The notes below the pieces were generated by a model that searched no databases, was not told the DNA's origin, and saw only the letters and a list, made by a program, of their open reading frames with translations. This document shows positions 23,058 through 30,811 of a stretch of DNA of 34,108 nucleotides, piece after piece (position 1 is the first letter of the stretch; every line of letters begins with the position of its first letter). A program made the position numbers and the translations under genes. Source of the stretch: Paenibacillus validus NBRC 15382 (GTDB taxonomy: Bacteria > Bacillota > Bacilli > Paenibacillales > NBRC-103111); NCBI RefSeq assembly GCF_004000985.1, contig NZ_BIMH01000049.1:1-34108 (forward strand), read 5' to 3'.

Positions 23058-24371
23058 TTATTTCCCTAAGCTCGGAAGCATCGTCGCGATCTCCGGAATC
23101 ATCATAATCAATATGATCAGCATGACTTTCAGCGAGACAAAGGGAACTGCACTTAGCGTAATTTCCTTCATGGTCACTTCAGGCGGCGAAACCCCTTTCA
23201 TAACAAACAGCAGCAGACCGAAAGGCGGGGTTAAATTGCCCAGATCCAAACAAATAAGCATCATAATACCAAACCAAATCGGATCGTAGTCTAAAGCGAT
23301 GACCATGGGAATGTAAACCGGAAGGGTGATCATCATGATCGAAATCGGATCGATACAGCTATCCAGGAAAACGACGATCAGAAGCATAATGACAATAATC
23401 AATAGAGACGGAATTTCAAGCCCCAGAGCCATATTCAATAATCCCCGGCTTGCTCCCGTAAAAGCCAGCAGCTGTGTAAACGCAGAGGAAGCAGCGATAA
23501 TAATCAGGATCATTCCTGAAATTTCCAATGTTCCCTTAATGGACTTTAATAACACTTCCCACGTCAGCGCCCTGTACATGATCACGAGCAGCAAAGCGCC
23601 AAACGCTCCCAATGCGGCTGATTCGGTAGGCGTAGCGATACCAAAGAAAATCAAAAGTACGGTTGCAAGAATCAAAAGCGCAGTAGGCATGACCCCGAAT
23701 GTTAGCGAACGGATCCGATCGGACCAGCTGCTCTCTTCAATGGGATAAGCCGGGGCCAGGGAAGGGTTTTTGGCGCACCTGATCATGATGTACACAACGA
23801 AAATCGCGGTCATCAAAACTCCCGGGACAACGGTGGCTATCAACAAATCGCCAATCGATACCTTGCCGATACTCCCCAGCAGGACAGCCAGACTACTGTG
23901 CGGCATGATGACAGCCAGACTTCCCGAGGCCATGATGGGTCCAAGGACCATGGAGTTATGATAACCCCGGTTTCGCATGTCTGGTGCCAATACGGTTCCC
24001 AGCATGGAAGTATTAGCGATGCTTGATCCGCTTAGAGCGGCAAAAAAAGATCCGCTGATAATGGAAAGCACGCTTAACCGTCCAGGTATACGCCCTAACC
24101 ATTTGGATAAAACATCCAAGGTTTTCACGACCAGTCCCGAATGCAGCAGCAATTCCCCCATGATGACAAAGAGCGGTATGGTTGTTAATGGAAACTTGGC
24201 CAACGAATCGTAAGCGCTTAATACAATTTGATTCATTCCGGGCTTAAAGCCCATGACATAGGTGATAAAAATAAAGTTTACCGCCAAGAATGAAAATGCC
24301 ACCGGCATCCCCATAAACATGAATACCATGAGCAACCCAAAGAAACAAATAAGAAACAACCACCACTCCAT
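23058..24371 (-). CDS. dctM: TRAP transporter large permease subunit (DctM)
   Basis: The 437-residue large membrane subunit of a TRAP transporter, with about 12 hydrophobic segments. Conserved stretches include FMGMPVAFSFLAVN, PLFVIMGELLLHSG, FFAALSGSSIANTSMLG (the family's Ser/Ala/Gly-rich hairpin), IMPHSSLAVLLGSIGKVSIGDLL, and DLGNLTPPFGLLLFV near the C-terminus. It forms the sodium-dependent translocation channel working with DctQ and the binding protein. The ATG at 24371 has AAGGTG upstream and lies 26 bases after dctQ. No terminator was seen after it. TRAP systems import organic acids, including aromatic carboxylates, which fits the surrounding enzymes. Confidence 0.95.
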   Translation of the reverse strand: MEWWLFLICFFGLLMVFMFMGMPVAFSFLAVNFIFITYVMGFKPGMNQIVLSAYDSLAKFPLTTIPLFVIMGELLLHSGLVVKTLDVLSKWLGRIPGRLSVLSIISGSFFAALSGSSIANTSMLGTVLAPDMRNRGYHNSMVLGPIMASGSLAVIMPHSSLAVLLGSIGKVSIGDLLIATVVPGVLMTAIFVVYIMIRCAKNPSLAPAYPIEESSWSDRIRSLTFGVMPTALLILATVLLIFFGIATPTESAALGAFGALLLVIMYRALTWEVLLKSIKGTLEISGMILIIIAASSAFTQLLAFTGASRGLLNMALGLEIPSLLIIVIMLLIVVFLDSCIDPISIMMITLPVYIPMVIALDYDPIWFGIMMLICLDLGNLTPPFGLLLFVMKGVSPPEVTMKEITLSAVPFVSLKVMLIILIMMIPEIATMLPSLGK

Positions 24372-24397
24372 TTAGATCACCTTCTTCGCTGTTCTAA

Positions 24398-24895
24398 TCA
24401 AATTTTAAAATCACTCAAAATGTTTCGAATATATCTGAGAGTTAAAAGCAGACTGCCTAATGGAATAGGCAACAAAACCAAATATTTCGGAGTGTTCAAA
24501 ATGTTATAAGAAATGACATCCCTTTGATAATTGTCAATGGTGGCTTTCAAGCTAAACCAGAAAAATAAGCCGCAGGCAATAGCTGCAATAATGGCCGTAA
24601 TTCGATTAAAAAGCAATTGCTTACTAGGACTGAGTGTATTCAGGAGCAGGTCCAAACGAACATGCCCATCCTTGCGGAGCACCCATGAGGCCGATAAAAA
24701 AGCTAGAAAAACCATAATATATTCACTCAACTCCACCGTCCATGCAGCCGGTATTCCTAAAAAATAACGGCCGACCACGCTAAAACAGACCGTAAAGATC
24801 ATCACAAACAATAAAATGGCGGCTATCGCCATAAAAACGACTTCAATTTGTGACAATGCCCGGTCAAACTGGTGAACCATCTTGCGGAATTTCAC
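24398..24895 (-). CDS. dctQ: TRAP transporter small permease subunit (DctQ)
   Basis: The 165-residue small membrane subunit with four hydrophobic helices. Family marks are FSVVGRYFLGIPAAWTVELSEYIMVFLAFL and VLRKDGHVRLDLL (given here as neighbouring segments near residues 38-66 and 73-86). GTG 24895 has AGGAGGGA upstream and was accepted over the ATG five codons later. It lies 13 bases after the binding-protein gene. It bridges the binding protein and DctM in the membrane. Confidence 0.93.
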   Translation of the reverse strand: MKFRKMVHQFDRALSQIEVVFMAIAAILLFVMIFTVCFSVVGRYFLGIPAAWTVELSEYIMVFLAFLSASWVLRKDGHVRLDLLLNTLSPSKQLLFNRITAIIAAIACGLFFWFSLKATIDNYQRDVISYNILNTPKYLVLLPIPLGSLLLTLRYIRNILSDFKI

Positions 24896-24908
24896 AAGGA
24901 TCTCCCTC

Positions 24909-25913
24909 CTATTTCTTTCTGAACAATTCCTCTAATTTCTTTCCGTTCTCCGGCAAATTCGTCTCTACCCACTTCCAAGCCGAATCATTGGCAATTTTCA
25001 AGTATTCCTCTTCCGGCAGCTTAACTTCCTGAATCCCGGCTTCTTTCAACTTTTTCTGCTCGTCTTCAATAAATTTTTCAATGAATAGGGGAAGTTCTTT
25101 CTCGACTTCACGGGCTACCTTATTAATCAAATCCTGGTCTTCTTTAGACAGCTGCTTCCATCTGTCCAGATTCATGATCATAGAAGTATCGACTTTCCAG
25201 TAGCTGGGTGATATTTGATATTTAATTTGTTTTTGCAGCCCCAAATCTGTGACTCCACCCTTGGGCCAAGCTACACCGTCAATGACCCCCCGCTCGATTG
25301 CCGTATAGATTTCTCCTGCCGGCATGATCACAGCCTCTGCACCTAATGCTTTAATAAACGGCACATAGACAGGCGATGTCCGGAATCGTTTGCCTTTAAG
25401 ATCGTCGATACTGGTAATCGGCTTTTTCGTATATAGACTATAGCTCATCCCGCTGGATCTTCCTATGAATTGGGCATTTAATTTTTTATTATGTATTTCA
25501 TTCAGGAAAGCCATGCTGCCGTTCTTCCATTCATCTTCGACAGACAGTTCGCTATAATTGGTAACTACGGCTTCCGGCACCTGGTTCTGATAATATGCTG
25601 TAGAAAGAACGGAAAAATCTACGACCCCCGTACGTACCGCATCTCCCTGATTAAAGGCCGGGATCGATTCGGGACCTCCTGCATACTGCACTTTAATTCG
25701 GCCATTGCTTTGCTCCTCGATTTTTTTCTGAAACATGCCGAATCCTGCACTATGAATATTATTTTCTTCCCAGGCGGTAACCCCTTTGAGCACAACTGAT
25801 TTTTCCGATGAGGGCGTGGAACCCGTACCGCTTGGATTGCCCGAACAGGCACTGATGAGACTTGTCATGGCCAAGAGCGAAATGAAGCTGATAATACTTT
25901 TTTTACTAGACAT
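24909..25913 (-). CDS. dctP: TRAP transporter substrate-binding lipoprotein (DctP)
   Basis: A 334-residue binding protein. The N-terminus is a lipoprotein signal with lipobox LISAC (Cys23), as expected in a Gram-positive cell, followed by a Ser/Gly/Thr-rich linker. The mature domain shows EENNIHSAGFGMFQKKIEEQSNGRIKV and, around residues 170-235, DDLKGKRFRTSPVYVPFIKALGAEAV and AIERGVIDGVAWP, the conserved core with the substrate-carboxylate-binding Arg (RTSP). ATG 25913 has GAGGTG upstream; a start 22 codons earlier is not supported. Ligands of this family are mostly carboxylates held by that Arg, so an organic acid substrate is likely. Confidence 0.93.
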   Translation of the reverse strand: MSSKKSIISFISLLAMTSLISACSGNPSGTGSTPSSEKSVVLKGVTAWEENNIHSAGFGMFQKKIEEQSNGRIKVQYAGGPESIPAFNQGDAVRTGVVDFSVLSTAYYQNQVPEAVVTNYSELSVEDEWKNGSMAFLNEIHNKKLNAQFIGRSSGMSYSLYTKKPITSIDDLKGKRFRTSPVYVPFIKALGAEAVIMPAGEIYTAIERGVIDGVAWPKGGVTDLGLQKQIKYQISPSYWKVDTSMIMNLDRWKQLSKEDQDLINKVAREVEKELPLFIEKFIEDEQKKLKEAGIQEVKLPEEEYLKIANDSAWKWVETNLPENGKKLEELFRKK

Positions 25914-26002
25914 CTTTAGACACCTCTTCCTTTGGTATATACGTTCATATGAGGCCATTGATAAACAATCGCTCCCCACAATAAAACGCTTTCAATATAA
26001 TG

Positions 26003-26031
26003 ATTGTAATATTTATTAAAAAATACGTCAA
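26003..26031 (-). promoter_or_regulatory. sigma-A promoter of TRAP transporter operon
   Basis: Minus strand TTGACG (26026-26031), 17 bases, TACAAT (26003-26008), about 90 bases upstream of the dctP ATG. Confidence 0.78.
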
Positions 26032-26034
26032 TAA

Positions 26035-26050
26035 AAACTTATTCAAACTT
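26035..26050 (-). promoter_or_regulatory. AAGTTT direct-repeat box, copy 2
   Basis: Minus strand AAGTTTGAATAAGTTT: two perfect AAGTTT hexamers with a 10-bp period, 3 bp upstream of the -35 element. A further AAAGTTATT lies 28 bases upstream of the box start, at the same distance as in copy 3. Confidence 0.65.
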
Positions 26051-26136
26051 ATATTTTTCTGTATTGTTAAATAACTTTAATAAATTTACGTAACTTATAT
26101 CCGTTTTTCGTGTACGCCTATCCCGGCGCAACACAA

Positions 26137-26166
26137 AACAGCCACTCTCTGAAGAAAGCGGCTGTT
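26137..26166 (-). terminator. terminator after the nadC-like gene
   Basis: Minus strand AACAGCC / GGCTGTT arms with a partly paired interior, followed by TTTGTG, 11 bases after the nadC-like stop codon. Confidence 0.65.
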
Positions 26167-26177
26167 CTAAGCAATAT

Positions 26178-27029
26178 TTATTTTTTATTAAACAAATCAA
26201 GACTAATATCGACATTATTTACGGAGTAGGTCAAGCTTCCCATAGAAATGACGTTAACTCCCAATCCGGCAACTTCCGCTATATTATCGATGGTGATTCC
26301 CCCGGATGCCTCGGTAATGGCTTGATCTCCAATCAGCGCGATCGCATGCCTCATCGTGTCAAGCGGCATGTTATCGAACATAATAATATCGGCTTTCGCC
26401 TCCAGGGCCTCCTCCACTTGCGTAATGGATTCAACTTCCACTTCAATTTTCATGGTATGAGGAATTCCGGCTCGAGCGGATTCCACAGCCTGCTTTAATC
26501 CCCCGGCAGCTTTAATATGATTGTCTTTAATCAAAACCGCATCAAATAATCCATAGCGATGCGAATTTCCTCCCCCCACACGCACCGCATACTTCTCCAG
26601 CATACGAAGTCCGGGTGTTGTTTTTCTCGCTTCAACAACCCTGACATTAGCGTTATAGGGCCTCGCTGCCAGAACGAGACGGTTTGTTTTGGTAGCAATA
26701 CCGGATAAGCGCTGCAGCAAATTAAGGGCAATACGTTCACCCGTTAGTATAGAACGGATATTACCGGATAATTCCGCTATAATCGTTCCCTTCGTAAGAA
26801 CCTCACCGTCGCTAATCCTTGTCTGGATGACGACACTGGGATCAACGACTGAAAAAACAGCTTGAAGAACGGGGATTCCCGCCAAGATTCCTTCCCCTTT
26901 GGCGTGAATAATTCCAGTTCCGGTCAAATCTTCAGGGACCGTTACCCAGGAGGTCACGTCACCTGGTCCAACATCTTCCTCCAACCAGTCTCGAATTTGT
27001 TGATGCAGCTTATTTTTGTTCAGGAACAT
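26178..27029 (-). CDS. nadC: quinolinate phosphoribosyltransferase (NadC-like)
   Basis: A 283-residue type II phosphoribosyltransferase of normal NadC length. NadC converts quinolinate and PRPP to nicotinate mononucleotide, CO2 and pyrophosphate. Visible blocks: WLEEDVGPGDVTS, HAKGEGILAG, TGERIALNLLQRLSGIAT, VVEARKTTPGLRMLEKYAVR, and GGGNSHRYGLFDAVLIKDNH, which include the Arg/Lys/His residues that bind the quinolinate carboxylates and PRPP; ASGGITIDNI and GVNVISMGSLTYS close the barrel. ATG 27029 has GAGGAG upstream. No nadA or nadB is nearby; instead it ends an operon with a phthalate-like Rieske-pathway gene set. It may handle quinolinate or a related pyridine dicarboxylate, or be a paralogue with a new substrate. 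Confidence 0.9.
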   Translation of the reverse strand: MFLNKNKLHQQIRDWLEEDVGPGDVTSWVTVPEDLTGTGIIHAKGEGILAGIPVLQAVFSVVDPSVVIQTRISDGEVLTKGTIIAELSGNIRSILTGERIALNLLQRLSGIATKTNRLVLAARPYNANVRVVEARKTTPGLRMLEKYAVRVGGGNSHRYGLFDAVLIKDNHIKAAGGLKQAVESARAGIPHTMKIEVEVESITQVEEALEAKADIIMFDNMPLDTMRHAIALIGDQAITEASGGITIDNIAEVAGLGVNVISMGSLTYSVNNVDISLDLFNKK

Positions 27030-27070
27030 CTTCTCTTCTCCTCATTGTCGGTTCATATATTTAGAATGAA

Positions 27071-28273
27071 TTAATCCGTGACCGCCGTTTGATAGTTCAA
27101 ATAAATTTCCTTGCGCTGTTTGGAAGATTCCAGCACGGCTAAGCAAACCTCCAAATTCGCTTTAGCCCATCGGCCGTCATGCACCGGAGGACGATCGTTG
27201 TAAACCGCATCATAAAGCTCCGCGATGACCGCATCGCGTCCTGTAGCCGCAGCAGGAAGCGCTATTTCATACCGCTTGTCTTCCCCATAAACGTATAATC
27301 CATTAGGAGATTGACGAATATCACCTTTTTCGCAGCTTACAACCGTCAATCCAAAGAACGGATGATGATTTTCCGCATGGTCGTACTGTTTAGCTCTCGA
27401 TCCCCCGTAGCCCGCCAGACTTTTAATCTGGCTTTCTTCTATGCGGCCCACTTGATCGATTGTTCTGCGAGACTTGGCATACACATCCGTGGAAACGACT
27501 GGCCCTCCCTCACTAATCCCATAAGTAAGCTCCGTAGAATGAAAGTGATCATAGCCGTTATAGACAGCAGTGGCTGCTGCCCCGCTTTCAAACTCCAGAA
27601 AAACAGTATGGCTTCCCTCTGTCGGCCGCGTCAGGTCCCATACTCCCGTCATGGCCCGGACACTCCTGATCAGTCCGCCTCCAATAAGCCGTATAATATC
27701 AAATTGATGCGAGCCTTGCCGGAAGGTTACGCCTCCCCCCAACTGCGTATCCAATTCTTCTGGAGTCCGGGGTCTATAGATCCAGTCATTGAAGTACCAA
27801 TTGTGAATCATGCGCACCTCTCCCAACTCTCCGCTTCTAACGATTTCCCTTATTTTGCGGATAGGGGGTTCGAAGCTGTGAGAGTGCCCCACGATCATGA
27901 CGACTCCGTTCTTTTCAGCCGCCTCAATCATTTTGTCTGCATCCTCAAGCGTGATCGCCATCGGCTTCTCTACGATAATGTGCTTCTTATTTTCGGCCGC
28001 CAGCAGGACGTGCTCGGTATGAAGCTCGGTAGGAGTCGCGATATAAATAGCGTCCACTGACGAACTTTGACACAACTCCTCTATACTGTGAAAGGTTTCC
28101 GCTTGATAATCACTCGCAAATTTCTCTCTCCGTTCCTTACTTCGGGTTGCCGCTGCCGAAAGCTGCACATTCGGATGCTTAAGAAACGCGGGGATTATGG
28201 AGCTGCCGGCAATACCAAGACCGGCAATCCCTATTCTTAATACAGGTGATTCCTTTCTTTGTAAATGAGCCAT
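27071..28273 (-). CDS. Gfo/Idh/MocA oxidoreductase, phthalate cis-dihydrodiol dehydrogenase-like
   Basis: A 400-residue NAD(P)-dependent dehydrogenase. The N-terminal Rossmann motif is GIAGLGIAGSS (residues 15-25) and the catalytic-domain hallmark EKP is at 102-104. IYRPRTPEELDTQLGGG followed by FRQGSHQFDIIRLIGGG resembles phthalate 4,5-cis-dihydrodiol dehydrogenase (Pht4), which re-aromatises the dihydrodiol formed by a Rieske dioxygenase. Its size matches Pht4 (about 410). The ATG at 28273 has AAAAGGTG upstream; it lies 4 bases after the aldolase-family gene. With the Rieske oxygenase upstream this pair makes a coherent two-step ring dihydroxylation. Confidence 0.88.
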   Translation of the reverse strand: MAHLQRKESPVLRIGIAGLGIAGSSIIPAFLKHPNVQLSAAATRSKERREKFASDYQAETFHSIEELCQSSSVDAIYIATPTELHTEHVLLAAENKKHIIVEKPMAITLEDADKMIEAAEKNGVVMIVGHSHSFEPPIRKIREIVRSGELGEVRMIHNWYFNDWIYRPRTPEELDTQLGGGVTFRQGSHQFDIIRLIGGGLIRSVRAMTGVWDLTRPTEGSHTVFLEFESGAAATAVYNGYDHFHSTELTYGISEGGPVVSTDVYAKSRRTIDQVGRIEESQIKSLAGYGGSRAKQYDHAENHHPFFGLTVVSCEKGDIRQSPNGLYVYGEDKRYEIALPAAATGRDAVIAELYDAVYNDRPPVHDGRWAKANLEVCLAVLESSKQRKEIYLNYQTAVTD

Positions 28274-28277
28274 ATAT

Positions 28278-29009
28278 TCACCTTTTCTCTTCCTCGTGGA
28301 GTTTTTTCACGTAATAACGCCATCCCCACTGGTCATTAAACGTAGTTCCCAGATCAGGAAGCTCGTTCATATCCTCCTGGGATATCGGTGCAGCTTCTCT
28401 CCCCGTTTGAGCCACCTGAAGCGTAACCTTGGCCAGAATATTAAAATTCAAGGCACGAACGGTAGCTTCCTCTACCGTCTTCCCCGTTACGGTAATACCG
28501 TGTCCTTTCATTAAACAGATGTTCTTATCCCCCATCGCTTGCATCATGTAATGGGCGAGCTCCTGGCGGGTAATCAGACAGGAACGCGGAAATACGGGTA
28601 TTCCTTCAAGAGCCATGCGCATGGCCGGAATATTAAACGCACCGAAAACAGGCCGAAACTCCAAATCGGTAATTCCGCAAATCAAGGCATCCGGCGGGTG
28701 TGCATGAATAACACAACCGACCTCCGGTCGTAATTTATACATTTCCCCATGAATAGGGAGTTCTTTGGGCACATCGTACTTCCCTTCAAGATCCGCACCG
28801 TTTCCGTCAAAATCGACACGCCGAATAGCATCTGACCGGGTGTAACGCACACCGTTCTCTTCTTCGCCCCTGCAACGGATAAACATCTCATCTGTTCCCG
28901 GTATGCGCACACTGACATGCCCCAGAATCCCATCCACCAAGCCCTCCATAGCCAAAATTCGGCAGGACAGGGCAATCTTTTCGCGAATATCTTGCAACAA
29001 ATCACTCAT
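28278..29009 (-). CDS. class II aldolase/adducin-family protein (decarboxylase candidate)
   Basis: A 243-residue class II aldolase/adducin protein. The zinc-binding His residues are His102 and His104 (VIHAHPP) and His170 (MKGHGITVTG), with the catalytic Glu89 in HGEMYK. Besides sugar-phosphate aldolases, the family includes PhtC-type 3,4-dihydroxyphthalate decarboxylases. Given the phthalate-like oxygenase and dehydrogenase in the same set, decarboxylation of a dihydroxylated aromatic acid is the preferred reading; a true aldolase role is the alternative. ATG 29009 has GAGGAGG upstream. Confidence 0.87.
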   Translation of the reverse strand: MSDLLQDIREKIALSCRILAMEGLVDGILGHVSVRIPGTDEMFIRCRGEEENGVRYTRSDAIRRVDFDGNGADLEGKYDVPKELPIHGEMYKLRPEVGCVIHAHPPDALICGITDLEFRPVFGAFNIPAMRMALEGIPVFPRSCLITRQELAHYMMQAMGDKNICLMKGHGITVTGKTVEEATVRALNFNILAKVTLQVAQTGREAAPISQEDMNELPDLGTTFNDQWGWRYYVKKLHEEEKR

Positions 29010-29038
29010 TGCATGCCAACCTCCTCTCCATCATTCCG

Positions 29039-29209
29039 TCATCCTGCTTCCGGCGCCGTTACTCGGGTGACCTCAATAATCTCACCACGCCATGAACAGA
29101 AGCTGCACCAGCAAAAATAAGCCGTATCCGTTGAAATCCAAAATTCATTTAGCAAACTGCGCGGATGCAGCAAAGATTCTCCGCAACTCGGACAACACTT
29201 GATCTTCAT
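29039..29209 (-). CDS. 56-residue zinc-ribbon-like small protein
   Basis: A small ORF of 56 residues starting at ATG 29209 with AAAGGGG upstream and ending 29 bases before the aldolase-family gene. It has two Cys pairs, CPSC (6-9) and CSFC (35-38), with two extra Cys (5 and 33) and several Trp/Phe (EFW, YFCW, SWRGE). This suggests a single zinc ribbon or a rubredoxin-like knuckle. It is a plausible metallochaperone, electron carrier or regulator for the neighbouring Rieske oxygenase, but no family could be named. Both the ribosome site and the spacing to the next gene support that it is expressed. Confidence 0.65.
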   Translation of the reverse strand: MKIKCCPSCGESLLHPRSLLNEFWISTDTAYFCWCSFCSWRGEIIEVTRVTAPEAG

Positions 29210-29245
29210 GTCGTTTCCCCTTTCGACCCAATAGGTAGCGGCAAC

Positions 29246-29303
29246 AAAAAATCAGGCCCCTTCCCATTCATGAATTATGAAGAAGGAGCCTAGGAGCCTG
29301 ATT
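29246..29303 (-). terminator. terminator after the Rieske oxygenase gene
   Basis: Minus strand arms AATCAGGC and GCCTGATT (8 bp) with an inner CCTTC/GAAGG pair, followed by TTTTTTG. It lies 16 bases after the oxygenase stop and about 37 bases before the zinc-ribbon start. There is no room for an ordinary separate promoter between it and that gene, so the downstream genes probably depend on partial readthrough. Confidence 0.75.
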
Positions 29304-29318
29304 ATCCTTCAAATTTTT

Positions 29319-30581
29319 TTAGACCATGACATACTTCGAAGGAATATTCCCGTTTCTGCAAATTTCTATGATTTCATCAATATTGGCTGCATATCTGGTA
29401 TTCCAGTTTTTCGATACATTGGTCAGCAGGGCGCCCTCACTAAATTTATCCTCTTCTTGAGGCAGTTCAATGATTTGATTTTTCTCCGGGTCCCTAAACG
29501 TGCACAGCGGATCTTCACCTCTTTCGATTTTGGCCAGCTCCTTCAGCAGCATTTGCCGGTACATGATAATCCCTTTGTCCGAAGTACCCAGTCGTTCAGC
29601 TGTCCGGTCGGCAATTTCTCCTTGTGTGATCCAGGCCATCATATCTTGACCGTCAATATAATCCGTAATAAACTTCCCGGATTCATCCTTGATCGGGCAT
29701 TCATACAGGGAAATCGGGTAATTTTCCGGAATTTTTACTCCCTCTTTCGGCACATAACAGGTGTACCAAATATGATACGTATGGTTATCGTCCATAGGAA
29801 CACGAATTTGGAACGAATGCGCCCCGCTGTCTCCTACACGGAGCATATTAGGGAAAACCACGGGATGGCCTACACGCCAGTCTTCGCATTCCTCTGTCTG
29901 TCCTACCAACACTCTCTTCTTAATAATGCCGTATTCAAATTCATCAAAACCGATTTTAATATGGTGCTTCGTAATAGGCCACTCGCTCACCGGACGGTCC
30001 TGCTGTTCAAAAACATACTCAAAGTAGTGACCATGCAGCCACTCCAAATGAATGGGGTCAAGCGAGTTCTCCATAATTTGCAGCCAATTGCACGGTACAA
30101 TGGCATATCCGATAGTCCGGATTACATTATCTCGAAGAAATAAGTCATATCGGGGCAACAGCGGAGCAGGCTCCGGACCTAAATAAGCGAAAATAAGTCC
30201 CCCTAGCTCCTCGACACGATAAGATTTGATTTTAATCCGGTTTTTAAAGGTACTTTCTTCAGGTTCATTCGGCTGTTCCGTGCAAGCGCCTTCACGATTA
30301 AAACACCAGCCATGGTATTGACAACGAAGGCCATCGTTTTCCGGTATTCCGTATTCAAGCGAAACCCCTCGATGCGGACAGCGTTCCTGAACAAGCCCCA
30401 GCTTCCCGGACCGGTCGCGATACAAGACCAGATCCTCTCCTAAAATCTTGACTTTCCTCGTCCCGGCCTTCGGAAATTCAGAGCTTGCTGCTACAGGATG
30501 CCAATATCTGCGAAGCAAACTTCCCGTCGGGGTTCCCGGACCTACTTTCGTAAGCGTTTCATTTTGTTCCTTGCTTAACAT
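29319..30581 (-). CDS. Rieske aromatic-ring oxygenase, phthalate 4,5-dioxygenase-like
   Basis: A 420-residue Rieske non-heme iron oxygenase alpha subunit. The Rieske cluster ligands are CPH (Cys68, His70) and CQYH (Cys87, His90). The mononuclear iron site is in NSLDPIHLEWLHGHY, with His178 and His183 as ligands and Asp175 as the bridging acid. TKVGPGTPTGSLLRRYWHP at the N-terminus and ERCPHRG, GWCFNREGAC follow the phthalate 4,5-dioxygenase (Pht3) pattern. ATG 30581 has AGGAGGG upstream. No beta subunit is expected for this class. No reductase of the Pht2 type is seen in the window. It diverges from an IclR regulator, a common arrangement for aromatic-acid pathways. Confidence 0.92.
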   Translation of the reverse strand: MLSKEQNETLTKVGPGTPTGSLLRRYWHPVAASSEFPKAGTRKVKILGEDLVLYRDRSGKLGLVQERCPHRGVSLEYGIPENDGLRCQYHGWCFNREGACTEQPNEPEESTFKNRIKIKSYRVEELGGLIFAYLGPEPAPLLPRYDLFLRDNVIRTIGYAIVPCNWLQIMENSLDPIHLEWLHGHYFEYVFEQQDRPVSEWPITKHHIKIGFDEFEYGIIKKRVLVGQTEECEDWRVGHPVVFPNMLRVGDSGAHSFQIRVPMDDNHTYHIWYTCYVPKEGVKIPENYPISLYECPIKDESGKFITDYIDGQDMMAWITQGEIADRTAERLGTSDKGIIMYRQMLLKELAKIERGEDPLCTFRDPEKNQIIELPQEEDKFSEGALLTNVSKNWNTRYAANIDEIIEICRNGNIPSKYVMV

Positions 30582-30630
30582 GTTAATCCCTCCTGTAATG
30601 ACTTCAAATTCGTTGCTTTATTATGTCATA

Positions 30631-30659
30631 ATCGTAACTTCGATATCACTTCCGTACAA
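30631..30659 (-). promoter_or_regulatory. candidate promoter of the Rieske oxygenase gene
   Basis: Minus strand TTGTAC (30654-30659), 17 bases, TACGAT (30631-30636). Weak match; an activator may be needed. The AAGTTT direct repeat of the other promoters is not present in recognisable form. Confidence 0.35.
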
Positions 30660-30745
30660 CTCAAATGTTCTGATATACGCACCAAAATAATTATTTTTTT
30701 TAATAAATATCAACTAAAATAACTAGGAAACCGTAACAAATTTTG

Positions 30746-30751
30746 TATAAT
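30746..30751 (+). promoter_or_regulatory. -10 element of the IclR gene
   Basis: Plus-strand TATAAT about 60 bases upstream of the IclR ATG. The region 17 bases before it has no good -35, so the promoter is probably weak or regulated. It sits in the 230-base divergent region with the oxygenase promoter. Confidence 0.45.
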
Positions 30752-30811
30752 AAACGTAAGGCCTTTGTTCTGCTATGAGGGACAAATAACGGCATATGGA
30801 GGTTATCTGAG

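Noticed and set aside
26178..27029. NadC as ordinary housekeeping NAD synthesis gene
   Set aside because: No nadA or nadB nearby and an operon position behind ring-degradation genes; kept as an alternative only.
30600..30811. A fourth AAGTTT direct-repeat box in the IclR/oxygenase divergent region
   Set aside because: No pair with a 10-bp period could be found; nearby AT-rich words are not convincing.
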